Below, piece after piece: positions 1 through 11,820 of a stretch of 64,000 nt of DNA. The notes under the pieces are model-generated. The model was not told the origin of the DNA and made no database searches. It saw nothing but the letters and a program-made list of their open reading frames with translations. This stretch comes from Gentiana macrophylla (taxonomy: Eukaryota; Streptophyta; Magnoliopsida; Gentianales; Gentianaceae). Position 1 is the stretch's first letter, and every line of letters starts with the position of its first letter. The translations under genes were made by a program, and so were the position numbers. Location: NCBI GenBank assembly GCA_026214975.1, contig JAOBSW010000041.1, forward strand, positions 659,004 to 723,003. Direction: 5' to 3'.

Positions 1-56
1 GTATGCTCAATCAGAAAGAATAGTATAATGCTCTACTGTCAATAATTTTTGGATAT

Positions 57-765
57 TTGGATTACAGGAAACAGTCTGATGTCTCAGTTCATACAAAGCT
101 AGACATTATCAAGAAGACAACTTCTAACTCAGTTTCCGAAATTCTTAAACTGAAGGAAAAGTTTGAAGTCACAACTATGGAGGATCATGAAACTCAAGCT
201 AAAGCAGAATGGCACCTGAATCAGAGAGTTTATGGTCTAGAAACTTAGCTTAAGGCAGTTCTAACTTCTCAAAAAGGCATATCAGAAGATCAAAAACCAA
301 CTCATCTCTTGATCAATCAAATGTATGATGCCAAAAAGGGGGGGAGTAGAAGAAGAAAAGCTGAAGTTACAAGAAGAAGCGAAGCTAGCTGTGTGAATCG
401 ATGCAGACTTGAAGAAGGGGAATCATCAGCAAACGAATCCTATATCAGAGAAACTGAAGAACTCAGTGATGAGCAGCTCAATCTGAAATACAGCCAACCT
501 GGAGAGAAAAGAGCTACTCTAACACAAGATTTGTGGATGAACTTTGTCAGAGATTACAATCATACCAAGACCAAGTACAAGCACAAGAGTTATGAAAATC
601 TCTTAATTACTTCTTGTCAAATGATTTTCATGGTCAGAAAATGGCAAACTATAAGAAGATAAAGAAGATTGAAAAGAGACTACAGATCAAAGACAAGAGA
701 GATCAAATGAAAGCAGACATTGCTAAATTTGAAGAATACTACAGTCATTAAAGTAGTCTTCCTAA
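57..765 (+). pseudogene. Coiled-coil end of the ORF downstream of RNase H (first copy)
   Basis: Two frames (57-248 and about 309-662) together match the 6160-6990 part of the next element: both contain a 'WHLNQ..YGLET' block and a 'YDAKKG' block followed by Lys/Glu-rich helix. It is therefore the 3' end of the extra ORF that Sirevirus-type copia elements carry after RNase H. A stop at 246-248 and a frame change break it. The upstream part lies outside the window. Its function is unknown; the composition suggests a coiled coil. Confidence 0.6.
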
Positions 766-1052
766 GTTAGTTCTTTGGAGAAAATGGAAGTTATCAAGTC
801 AAGTTGATTATCTCAAGGCCTTCTCCAAAGAAGATACAAAGTTGGAGAATGAATATCATTTACATGATAAGCAAAGGAAATTCTTTCTAGTTACACAGAA
901 AAATGTTTAGTTTTTAATTCAATCTTTATTGACAATTGTGTAACTTGTTTCCAGTTTTGTGAAATCCAATGATATATCCAGCTTCCAGTTTTACCTTGTT
1001 TTCCATTGTTTTTATCTTTAAGCTTTTTTTTAAAGAGGGTTTTGGCATCATC

Positions 1053-1066
1053 AAAAAGGGGGAAAT
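1053..1066 (+). other. Polypurine tract before LTR
   Basis: A purine run 'aaaaagggggaaa' lies immediately 5' of the TGTTGG start of the LTR. This is where plus-strand DNA synthesis is primed in copia elements. The equivalent tract is present at 7145-7157. Confidence 0.65.
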
Positions 1067-2868
1067 TGTTGGAAATAAAATTTATATTTTGATGATGATT
1101 CATCTCATTTATCTATTTGTTTGTTTACACCCCATTGATGAATTGCTGAAGCTAGATGTTATAGTGAAAAGCTAAAAGATGTCTAGAATTGAATGTATAG
1201 GATTTATTAGAGTCTGATAATTGTATAGGTTTTATCAGACAAGCACTGTAATAGTTAAAGTGTCGTAAAACTGAGAACTGGAAATCATTTAGAAAACTGG
1301 ATATTAACTTAAACTGAAGATGTCACTCAAAACTAAAGTTTACTCAGAACTGAAGAAGGTAAGTTTGCTTACGGACACAGACTCGGTTGACTTATCTAGA
1401 AGATTGAAGAACGGAGGGAACAAACTCAGTAGATGAATAACTGAGGGACACAGACTCAGTTATTGAAGAATGAAGAAGTGAGGGTTCAAACTCAGTTTAT
1501 GAATATTAAAGTCGAGACTGTAAATTTAGAATTAGGTAAGTCTATGATGGCATGAACTTACTTTATGGATCTTAAAACCTAAGAATCATAAGGACAATGA
1601 TATCTTATATGATTTATTTATAGATATGGTCTACTCTGATTATGTCATATGAAATCAGATGAATAGAGTACTAAGTTTTGAAAAAGAGCAAAAACTAGGT
1701 TAATGCTCTAAGTCAGTTCACAAACTGATAATTGACATACTCAGATTAAAACTGATCAAGATACTCAGGTTAAAGTCATTCATCCAAGGAACTGAATTTA
1801 CATTTGAACATTACAAAACAAGGAATGCTATTGGATGAAGCACTGATATGTCAGAACGGTCACTGACATCTGGCATCTAAAAATATAGTTGTTGATAGAA
1901 TTCAAAATTCAAGCAAGATGAACGTTGGACCTCACACTATAAACAGAGGACTTGGCATCAAGGATCACACACACAATATCAAGAATCGAATACAAGTGTA
2001 TTGTGCCCAAGTCTTGTTCATCTGAATTCCTATCAATCTTTGCGCTCAACAAGATCATATCTAGAATTCTTCAAGTATTCAAGCTACAAAGACTAAATCA
2101 AGAATCCGAAACTTAGAAGAACAACAAGCAAGAATCGATTTATTGATTCTCATCCCAACTTTGATTCTTATCAAATGTTAGACTGTGAAGCAATCCGGTT
2201 TAGGATCTGCCATGGAAAGTTGTCATATTTGTAGTCGGTAGACTGTGTTTGTGGTGGAGCTGGAGAAGAGGCAATATAATCCTGTAAGGACCAGTCTTTC
2301 AAGCAATTGCAGAGCAGCAATCACACATGTTCTACAGTTGTTTAGATAGTGAAGCTAGGGATTAGTCAAGGACTATCAATTAGGACTTTCTGTAACCGGA
2401 TACCTCGGAAAGTTCTAGTGGAATTTTCCTCCTGCATCACAGGGGAAGAGTGGACTGACAAGATTACACCACCTGGAACCACTATAATTCTTACCTTACT
2501 TACTTTACGCAAATACTATATGTTATTTAGTTTATCAGTATTTGTGATTGTTTTTCATACATGTTTTCATACGGCATAACTGAACAAACTGTTTGATATT
2601 CACTCACAATTCACAAACGGACATTTACCAGAATTCATTTTTGCATACTCATCAGCTTTTTCTTAGAAACAACAAGATCCGCATAAAGGCTAAAACATAT
2701 CCGCTGCCGGTTAACTCAGTTTTAGCATAAGTCCGTTTTGATTTATACTCAGCTCAGTTAGCTCAACTCCATACAAGTTTAAAACTGAACTAATCTGTCT
2801 TATAATCTAGTTTTTGGTGACAAGTTTTTCCCCCCCCTCTAAACTTGTGTCAGCCTTACCAAGGGACC
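1067..2868 (+). repeat. LTR of Sirevirus-like copia (about 1.8 kb)
   Basis: It starts with TGTTGGAAATA after a purine tract and runs to 'aagggaccaa', just short of the ACCAACA end seen in the related LTR at 54277-55659. A TATAAA box at 1938-1943 precedes 'cagagga', which recurs in the LTR at 60585. The upstream half is studded with ACTCAGTT/AACTGAG motifs. The 3' end carries a hairpin with a C-rich loop (2818-2852). The terminal CA and the primer binding site are missing because a deletion joins the LTR directly to reverse transcriptase. Confidence 0.75.
2818..2852 (+). other. Hairpin with C-rich loop at the LTR 3' end
   Basis: The arms TGACAAGTTT and AAACTTGTGTCA pair (8 bp, a 2-nt bulge, then 2 bp) around a 13-nt loop containing eight C. 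Equivalent structures occur in the LTRs at 55604-55636 and 62131-62173. Confidence 0.6.
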
Positions 2869-4235
2869 AATAAAGATGGAAACATTGTTAGAAATAAAGC
2901 AAGATTGGTGGCCAAAGGATATTCTCAAGCTGAAGGAATAGATTTTGATGAAACTTATGCACCTGTAGCAAGGTTAGAAGCAATCAGATTGATTTTTTCC
3001 TTTGCAGCATACAAGAAGTTCAAAGTATATCAAATGGACGTCAAAAGTGCATTTCTAAATGGAGTACTTGTAGAAGAGGTTTATGTGCAACAACCCCCAG
3101 GATTTGAAATCAAAGATCAAGAAGATAAAGTGTTCAAACTAAGAAAGGCACTTTATGGACACAAACAGGCACCCAGAGCCTGGTATGAAAATTTGTCACA
3201 GTTTTTGGTGGATAATGGTTTTATTAAAGGAACCATTGACAAAACCTTGTTCCAAAGTGAAGAATGGTGAAAGCACCCTCTTTGTTCAAATTTATATGGA
3301 TGGCATCATTTTTGGATCAGAAAATCAACAAATTTGTGAAAATTTGCAACACTAATGAAAAGAAAATTTCAAATGAGTATGATGGGTGAACTCAATTACT
3401 TCCTTGGATTACAAGTCAAGCAAATGGACAATGGAAATTTCATTCATCTGATGAAGTATACTAAGGAGCTGATCAAGAAGTTTGGAATGGAGAAAAGTGC
3501 AGGGATAGCAACATCAATGGGAACAAATTCAGATTAGATGAAAATAAAGATGGTAAAGATATGGATCAAACACTTTACAGAAGAATGATTGGAAGTCTAC
3601 TATACCTCACAGCAAGTAGACCATATATATCTTTTACAGTTGGTGTATGCGTAAGATTTCAGACTAAGCCAAAGGAAAGTCACATGAAAGTAGTCAAAAG
3701 GACTTTGAAGTATCTTAAGGATACACAAGGAGTAGGAATATGGTATTCAAGAGAAGAAGAATTCAAGGTAATTTCTTACTCAGGCTCAGATTATGCTGGA
3801 TGTAAAATTGATAGAAAAAGTACATCAGGCACATGTCAGTTACTTGGGAATAGACTTGTGTCTTGGTTTAGCAAGAAACAAAACTCAATCTCAACATCTA
3901 CAGCTGAAGGTGAATATATTACAGCCGGAAGCTATTGTGCTCAAGTTTTGTGGATTCGACAACAAATCAGAGACTACGGGATTGAAGAAGGCTTAATACC
4001 AATTATGTGCAATAATGCAAGTGCAATAGCTATAAATGAGAATCCAGTTTTGCACTCAAGGACAAAGAACATTGATGTAAGATATCACTTTATAAGAGAT
4101 CATGTAGAAAAGAAGGACGTCACGGCTCTCTACATACCAACTGAAGATCAACTGGCAAATATTTTCGCAAAATCATTGGATGGAGACAGATTCGCCAAGC
4201 TGAGAACTGAATTAGGGATAATCAAAGTCAGTTAA
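2869..4235 (+). pseudogene. Ty1/copia reverse transcriptase and RNase H, truncated
   Basis: The translation begins inside the RT domain at the '[12 protein letters not shown]' block, followed by '[13 protein letters not shown]' and '[12 protein letters not shown]', all typical of copia RT. The catalytic YVDD motif is changed to YMDG near 3295. RNase H follows (3561-4235) with 'GSLLYLTASRP', 'STSGTCQLLG', 'STAEGEY' and the closing 'DQLANIFAKSLDG' block. Stops or frameshifts occur near 3270, 3355 and 3537. Gag, protease and integrase are absent through the deletion at the LTR junction. It cannot encode an active polymerase. Confidence 0.88.
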
Positions 4236-4581
4236 CTCAGTTATTCAACTGAGATCCATCAAGGGGATTGATCTTTGTCCTGTGGGTGAGCTCACTTGAC
4301 AGATCAGTCATTGACATCAATGATCTCAAACTGACTTAGAAACTGATTTGTTGAAAACCAGTTGGAGAAATATAAGACTGACTTTGCAAATACAACTGAA
4401 GATCAGTTGAAGAGTCAAAGAAGGTCAAAAAGGTTAAATGAATGTATTCGACAATAGTCACATCACATTAAATTACCACCGTAAAATGTCAGAATATGTT
4501 GCGTGTGTACTCGGAAAATGACAAATAGTACATGTACCGGTCACACAAATACACAGTTTATGTACTCTCCTAGCCAGCTTA
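4236..4581 (+). other. Spacer between RNase H and the downstream ORF
   Basis: About 350 bases of element DNA following the RNase H stop. It contains further ACTGA/CTCAG motifs like those in the LTR. I see no gene in it. Confidence 0.4.
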
Positions 4582-6990
4582 TTGTGTAGAAAGATACAAG
4601 GAATACAAGAATTGGAAAATTTATTGGATATCCAGCTGAAGAATGAATTGGATATCGATGCAATAATCCAATTCTGGAAAAATTTGATCATCATGAAGCA
4701 TACTCTCACCACAGTCGTTAATGGAAGAAAATTTTGTCTCGGTACAGAGATCATACGACAGTTATTTGATTTCAAGAAACCAAATGAGAAATCAGTTAAC
4801 CCAGTCAGTTTACCACTCAAGCGAGAAGCCTTCCTTACTCAAATCTCAGCAACCAACAAGCCCGCATATGTTTATTCTATAATGGATTGTCTAAAGCTAG
4901 AATTTGCTATACTCAGCAGATGGATCAACAAAGCCATCATCAGAAAAACTCAAGGGCTAGATAGTTTATCAATTGATGCTATCAATCTGATGAATATCAT
5001 ATGGGATGAATGGGATTTCAATTGGGCTGGTTATGTCTTCAATCAAATCAGATAGCAACACACTGCAGAAATACAAGGAATTAGCAAAGCCAAAGCTGAA
5101 GGAAGAGAAAAGGTTGGAAGACATCATCTGAAGAAATCACCAAGTTTGGTGATACAATATATTTTGGAAGCTCTTAACCAAGGGATAGAAGCTGAACAAG
5201 CTGTTGTATCAAGCAAAACTGACAATGTTGCAGCAGTTGTAAGTTCTAAAGTATCAGTTGATGAAAGATTACCAACAACTGAACCCCTTACAGTATCAGT
5301 GTTTGAAAGATTACCAACCACTGATCAACCTACAGCAGTAGTCAGCTCAAAGAAAGATGTTTCAGAACAGATAGCTGAACAGAAATGAGTCAAACGTAAA
5401 ACTGACTCGAGAAGCAAAAGAGCAGTAGAAAGAAGCTTGCTCCTAGTTTTATCAGTTCAGGAAACTGAAGCAACAACTGAGGAGGAACAAGAACTAAATT
5501 TAACTAAATGAGGATCTCTCAAGAAGCAAATGATAATAGAGAAACAAGTTTCTTTTATACATACTGTAGAAGAGACTCAGCAAACAGAGCAAGATGATAG
5601 CTCAATTGCGCCGGAAAAGATTATCAACCTCATGAAATTGAAGTTGAAAACTATTGATAATCAAGAATCATTCAAAGAAGCATTGAGAAATGAAGAAAAA
5701 TGGTTCTTGAAGAATCTTGAAGTAGATAGTTTGTATGCATTATTTCTTTTATAGATGAATTTCTTACAAAATGCTATGAACTACTTGACGAAAAAGCTAA
5801 AAAGAAGAAGTCACAGTCAGTTGAATCATATGAACCAAAAGACAAACCAAGAAAGGATGATGATGAAGACAAGGATAATGAACCAAAGAAGATGACAGAG
5901 AAAGATTCAGTTTAGAAAACTGAATGCAAAACTGACAATCAATGGAAGTCGGTTATTTAGCAAGAAGGATTACCAGTTGGGTCACAGACAACTAATAATC
6001 AACCTCAAATTGACAGTGGAAAAGACTTAACAGTTTTTGGAACCTCAATCAATAATGGATGCAGATACAATAGAGATAATAACATCAGATGAATTGAGCA
6101 AGATACAAACAACTTTAACAGATCTACTCAATCAGAAATATGATTACAATAGTCTTTTGTCAAACATCTCTATATATTTAAACTACAGAACAAAGTCTGA
6201 TGTAACTGTAAACTCAAAATTGGATAGACTCACACAAGTTACATCAAACTCAGCTTCAGAAATTCTCTAACTCAAGGAAACTGGAGAAAGCGACCTATGA
6301 AGACAGTGAGATTCGTGCTCAAGATGAATGGCACTTAAATCAGAAACTCTACGGCTTGGAAACACGGTTAACTGAACTCTACATCTCTCAGTTGGGCATT
6401 ACAGAAACTCAAAAACTGACTCATGACTTAGTCATTGAATTATATGATGCCAAAAAAGGGGAAGTAAAAGAAGAAAAGCGCAAACTTGAAGCTGAGATAG
6501 CCAAGCTGAAAGGAGAAAAAAGAAAACCTCGGAGAACTTGTGGAATTAACTGAAGAAATGCTCATTTTGAAATACAAAGAAGCAGGTGATAAGAGAGCAG
6601 CTCTTACAAAGGATCTATGGATGGATTTCCAAAAGGACTATAATCACATTAAAGCCAAATACAGACACAAAAGATATGAGGAGTCTTTTGTAACTTTCTT
6701 GTCCAAGAGTTATTACGCTAAGAAGATGAAGCAGCATAAGAAGGTTAGAAGAATTGATGAGAAACTTGCAACCAAAGACAGAATAGATCAAATGAAGTTT
6801 GTCATTGAAGAGTTTTAAAGCTACTTCAAAGTTAAAGATGATCTTCCAAAGTTAGTCTTATGGCGAAAATGGAAAGAAACAAGTCAAGTGGACTACAACA
6901 GAACATTTTCCAAAGAAGACACAGCCAAAGAAGAAGATTGTAGGTTGTATGACAAAGAAAGAAAGTTTGTTAGAGTTACACAACAAGCTT
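4582..6990 (+). pseudogene. Extra ORF downstream of pol in Sirevirus-like copia
   Basis: Pieces at 4582-5055, 5146-5388, 5530-5754, 6037-6270, 6356-6553 and 6540-6818 form one broken reading unit between RNase H and the second LTR. The first piece (157 aa) is globular-looking with 'IIQFWKNLI' and 'IIWDEWDFNWAGYVFNQIR'; it loosely resembles the plant transposon-associated domain that follows pol in some retroelements. The middle is rich in Thr, Val, Ser, Glu and Lys and looks disordered. The last part is Lys/Glu-rich predicted coiled coil ending in 'KDLWMDFQKDYNHIKAKYRHKRYEE'-like text homologous to 57-765. Sireviruses often carry an 'env-like' ORF at this place, but I see no signal peptide or membrane anchor. 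Confidence 0.6.
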
Positions 6991-7157
6991 AAAAGCTGTG
7001 ATTTGTAAATGTAATCAGTTGTGTAATTTGAACTATTTTTTGGAAATTATAATGATAAATCTAGTTTCAGTTTTACCCTGTTTTCATTAGTGTAAGATTG
7101 TTTTATCTTTAAGCTTTTCTTTTAAAGAGGGTTTTGGCATCATCAAAAGGGGGAAAT

Positions 7158-8000
7158 TGTTGGAAATAAATTTGAAGTTTTAATGATGATTCATTTATGG
7201 TTATTTAATTGTTTGTTTACACTCCATTGATGAAGTGCTGGAACTAAATGTTATAGTGAAAAGCTAAAAGATGTCTAGAACTAAATGTATATGATTTATT
7301 AGATTCTGATTATTGTATAGGTTATATCAGACAAGCACTGTAATAGATAGGGTGTCGTAAAACTGAAAATTGGATATCATATAAAAACTGGAACTGATAT
7401 TAAAACTGAAGTGTTCCTAAGGACTGAACCTAAAGAAAGTAAGTTCGTTGAGGGATCAGACTCGGTTGACTTATTTAGAAGTTGAAGGCTGAGGGTACAA
7501 ACTCGGTTATGAAGGCTGAGAGACACAGACTCTGTTATTGAAGATGGAAGAACTGAGTGTTCAAACTCAGTTATGAAGACCAAAAGCCGAGACTGTAAAG
7601 TTAGAATTCAGGCAAGTCTGTGATTACCTGAACTGACTTTATAGATCTTGTATAAAGACCTAAGATACATATGAAAATGATATCTTAGATGATATGAACT
7701 TATATGGTGTACACTGATATCAAAAATCTAATATCAGATGTAAATAGAGTACTCAATTTTTGAAGAAGAATAAAGAACTAAGTTAATGCTCTATGTCAGT
7801 TGAAAACTGATTTACTCAGTTTTTACAATAATCAGTCAACAAGTCAGCTCTACATACAAAATCTGAACGTTGGAAATCAAGCATTCTAATTGGATGAAGG
7901 ACTGACATGTCAGAATGGTCACTGACAAAATCTGACAAAATGATAGCACATCAAACGGCTACAAGGATTCAAATTCAAACAAGATGAATGTTGGATTTTT
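7158..8000 (+). repeat. Second LTR copy, truncated at its 3' half
   Basis: It is homologous to 1067-1925: the same TGTTGGAAATAAA start, the same 'gtgaaaagctaaaagatgtctagaa' region (seen in part), and the same order of ACTCAGTT-type motifs. Homology stops near 'aatgttggattttt' at about 8000, where LINE ORF1 sequence starts. The TATA box and hairpin part are lost. Confidence 0.7.
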
Positions 8001-11000
8001 CAATAAGGTTCTGATTTGGGCATACAAGAATACCAAATGAAAAGATCGGCTAATGCTAAACAGAAAAATATGGCGAGGTCAGCTCTTTCCGATCTCTCTA
8101 ATGACTCCAGGCAAAAATCTAACCCAGCTGTATAGGGACAACAAATTATAATACTGAATAGAGAAGCATATCTACCACCCCAACAGCTTGGAGAGCATGT
8201 TAAATACGACCCACGTGATTTGAGATCAGATCAACAACAAAAACAAAAAGAGATGTCTAATCATAATATCGGTAACAATCCGTTGTTTGAGGTTGTAATG
8301 GGGGATTCTCACCCTAATCCCCCCGTCTAATTAGTGTTTCTATGAAGATACTAGCATGGAATTATAGAGGGGCCAGTTCTAGTGGCTTCTTCAGACATCT
8401 TAAATGCATCCTTAGGAAAAATAAACCGGATATACTCTATCTGATGGAGACTAAGAGCTCAAGTGTAAGAGCTGGGGAGATCCTGAACAAAATATATTTC
8501 ACTGACTTATTTGTTGTTGAGGCTAGAGGGTATTCCTGTGGCTTGTGGTTTTTCTGGAGTAATGAAGAAACCCCACTGAATTACGTTGCTTACTCCAATC
8601 AGTCTCTCACAATGGCGGTAATGAATGGGGAAGATATTGGTTGGATTTTGACCTTGTTGTATGCCTCACCTATACCTAGTGACAGAAAATAATTTTGGGA
8701 CTTCCTGTGAAGACTTTGTAATGCCTTTAGAAAACCTTGGTGCTTGTTAGGAGATTTCAACCAGGTGGCTTTCCAAAGAGTTCAAGAGGAAAGAGTTTAG
8801 GGGGCCACTATAGGGTGAATTTGGTCCATGATCCAGCACTGTTAGCTCTCAGAGGTGCCTTTTCAGGGACCCAGGTTCACCTGGGAGGGGACTACCTATG
8901 GAAATCAGAAAATCCATCAGAGACTGGATCAATGATGGAGCAACACTGCTTGGTTGGAGATGTTTGAGAGTGCCCTGATCAAACATCTGCCTAGGGTGCA
9001 CTCTGATCATAATCTGATCTTACTTGACCTGATTTTGAGTTAATAAACATAAAAAGAGCGAAGTTCTTCTTTCGAGAGCTGGAAGGAACAAGCTGGGTTT
9101 GAGGACTGTGTCATTGATACTTGGGATGAAAGATTGAGTATGTATGATATGGGTCAAATTTTTGCTAAGGCAGCCACTTCCTGGAACCAACAGGTTTTTG
9201 GCCATATCTTCCCTAAAAAAAGAGTCGCCTTGCTAGAATTCAGGGGATTGAGTACAGCGTGGACAGAGCTCCATCCAACTTCCTATCCAATCTCCATGCC
9301 CAGCTTAATGTGGAGCTTGATGACATTTTAATGCAAAAAGACAAATACTGGCATCAGAGGTCCCAACTAAAGTGGCTAGTTGAGGGTGATAGCAACTCCC
9401 ACTTCTATCACTTAACTGCCAATAAGAGGAAACAGAAAAGGAATATAAGTTGTCTTATTGATGATCAGGGGAATTAGCTGTTTGATGTGGCTTCACTGGG
9501 AATATGGTCATAAATTTTTATGTGGAGCTCTATAAAGCAGATCATATTGTTGCTGATCTCAGACCAGACCTGCACTTACCTAGACTTTCCAACTCTGACA
9601 TCCAACTGCCTTAATAGGAGGGTGTCTAAGAAAGAGGTGGAGAATGCCCTATTTTAGATGGGGAACTACAAGGCACTAGGTCCTAATGCCATACCTGTGG
9701 ATTTCTACAAGAAATGTTGGCCCACAGTCTGTAAGACCCTTGTACCCTTTGTTGTTAAGGCCTTTGAAAAGGAAAGATTTGATGCAAGACTCAATGAGAC
9801 CGTCATATCTCTGATCCCTAAGGTGAACCCTCCTGAAAAGGTTTCACAGTTCAGACCTATTGCAATGACTAAAGTCCGTGTGAAACTCATTTCCAAAGTG
9901 GTAGCTAATAGACTCCAGCTGGTTATTGGAAAACTGGTGAGCCACTCTCAGTCAGCTTTTATACCGGGAAGGGGTAGCACTGGTAACATTATACTTGTTC
10001 AGGAAGTCTTACATCATTTCAAACAGAAGATTGGCAAGAAGGGTGATATGATTCTGAAGATAGATCTTGAGAAGGCCTATGACAGGGTTGACTGGAAATT
10101 TCTTGAGAGGATCTTATTAGAGGTGGGATTTAACCAGAAGATTGTGGAACTTCTCATGTTCTCCCTCCACACTTCACAACTGAGGGTCTTATAGAATGGA
10201 AATGTTCTAAGCCCCATAAAACTAGAAAGAGGAATTGGGCAAGGGGATCCCCTGGCCCCCTACTTGTTTGATTTATGTATGGAATGCCTCGGCCAACAAG
10301 TGATGTTTGTGTGGATGAAGGGACGTCAATGAGCACTATCTGCTTTATCTCATGTATTTTTTGCAGATGATCTATACTCTTTGGAGCTGCCTCTATGGAA
10401 CAAGCTAATGTACTGAGACAAGTCTTAGATGATTTCTGCAGCTATTCTGGACAGAGACTCAGTATAATTAAGTCGAGTTTTCATGCTTTCAAGAATAGCC
10501 CTCCCCACATGAAGGCTCTGATTCACCCGCAGCTTGACATGGTCCATACAGACAACCTGGGGTCCTATATTGGAATGCCCCTTCTTCACTATAGGGTCAC
10601 CAAGGACAACTTCCAATTTATCATAGACAAGATGAGGAGGAAGTTGGCAAACTGGAAGATTAAGTGTTTATCAAGAGCAGGCATGATGATACTTGTTAAT
10701 AGCTCCATTGCTACACACCCTTTCTATGTTATGCAGTCACTGAAACTATCCCAGTCCTGCCTTGATGAAATGGAAAAGATATGCATGCATTTATTTTGAG
10801 GGGAGGAAGCTGGTGAACGTGAAATGCATACTCTCTCTTGGGATTTTTTATGTCAACCCAATGATTGTGGTGGTTTGGGTTTCAAGAACCTAAAAATCAT
10901 GAATATTGCTCTCTTAGGTAAACTGGTGTGGCAGACCCTTGTTGAGGACCAGTCCCTATGGGTAGAGACTCTGATCCTTAAATATGGGAGTCTTTTTTAG

Positions 11001-11673
11001 GCCCCTAAAGCAACTAGCTCCCTTGTGTGGAAAAGTATTTGTTTGGCAGATGCTGCTCTTAATGATGGATTTGTGGTGCGGGTGACAATATTATTTGGAA
11101 ACCTGGGAGCTCTGGGAAATACTTTGTTGCCGGTTATACATTCTTGTCCTCCCTAACCCCTGATGCCGCTGATAATTTTTGGGAAAAAACCTGGTATCTC
11201 AAGGGCCCAACTCGTTTGAATTTTACTATTTGGTAAGCAGCACTTAATGCTCTGCCCCACCATGTCCCTCCTCAATAGACGACATGTCTCACCCTCGGCA
11301 AGGTGTAAGCTCTGTCATACTGATGATGAAACCTGCCTCCATGCACTTCGGGATTGCAAGATCTCAAAGCAACTCTAGAAGAACATCATGCCCAGACAAG
11401 AGTGGAGTGAATTTTTTACCCAGACAACTTCCCTTGAATGGATCCTCAAATATCTAACTGAAAAAGGAGGACATGAAAAATGGGCCTAACAATTTAAAGA
11501 CATGATCTAGCATACACCAAAATCAGAGACTCGTGTCCAGAATCTTAGAGTAGCTCGGCAATTTGATTATTTACAATAATTGTGCCCTTTGTTTTTTTGA
11601 TATTGCCGTGAGATGTGGTTTTTTCACTCGAGTTGTTAATAAAAGGATGGTTTTAAAAATTAAAAAAAAAAAA
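8000..11673 (+). mobile_element. L1-type LINE, 5'-truncated, with poly(A) tail
   Basis: Starts within the end of ORF1 (up to about 8330). ORF2 follows with endonuclease, reverse transcriptase and a C-terminal zinc-binding region. It ends in an A-rich tail at 11652-11673 after 'gttaataaaaggatgg'. No clear target-site duplication is visible, and the sequence after the tail is not the rest of the LTR that precedes the LINE. Later rearrangement, or a deletion on one side, is therefore likely. Confidence 0.8.
8342..11510 (+). pseudogene. LINE ORF2: endonuclease and reverse transcriptase
   Basis: The ORF starts 'MKILAWNYRG' (AP-endonuclease motif I of plant L1 elements), with 'DILYLMETKSS' following. 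A 'LGDFNQV' block lies near 8745. RT begins near 9658: 'SLIPKVNPPEKVSQFRPIA', 'SQSAFIPGR', 'ILKIDLEKAYDRVDW', then 'GIGQGDPLAPYLF' and FFADDLYS with the active-site ADD at about 10363-10371. Downstream is 'SYIGMPLLHYRV' (10400-10800) and a zf-RVT-like block with 'CKLCHTDDETCLHAL' near 11310. Stops occur near 8690, 8966, 9477, 10194, 10332 and 10799, with frame changes, so it is dead. The RT active site itself is unmutated. I see no RNase H domain. Confidence 0.85.
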
Positions 11674-11688
11674 TCCTTTTTTAGGGCT

Positions 11689-11696
11689 TATAAATA
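11689..11696 (+). promoter_or_regulatory. Candidate TATA box of host gene copy 1
   Basis: TATAAATA lies 125 bases before the ATG at 11821 and only 16 bases after the LINE poly(A) tail. It is in a reasonable position for a core promoter with a short 5' UTR. No transcription data are available. Confidence 0.4.
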
Positions 11697-11820
11697 AACA
11701 ATCTAACTTTTAACAATAGCATCCCGATTAGCTATTCTTCTAAGTGCACGCAGCCTATCGTATTCCTACTTCTACCGAAGCTTCAGATCGCCGTTGGAGA
11801 GAGGGAGAAACGACTCAATC

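Larger units (their letters stand above)
1..8000 (+). mobile_element. Tandem Sirevirus-type Ty1/copia remnants sharing an LTR
   Basis: The order is internal 3' end (1-1066), LTR (1067-2868), internal region (2869-7157), then a second copy of the same LTR (from 7158). The sequence before each LTR is homologous: the coiled-coil ORF end, the text 'tttggcatcatcaaaa', a purine tract, then TGTTGGAAATAAA. The middle element lacks gag, protease and integrase: the first LTR runs out at about 2868 straight into reverse transcriptase. An internal-LTR-internal-LTR order is what recombination between LTRs of related copies would leave. The second LTR is lost at about 8000, where LINE sequence begins. Domain identities are read from translation; the right boundary is approximate. 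Confidence 0.75.

Noticed and set aside
4582..6990. Call as a viral-type envelope gene
   Set aside because: No signal peptide, cleavage site or membrane anchor could be seen; described only as an extra ORF.
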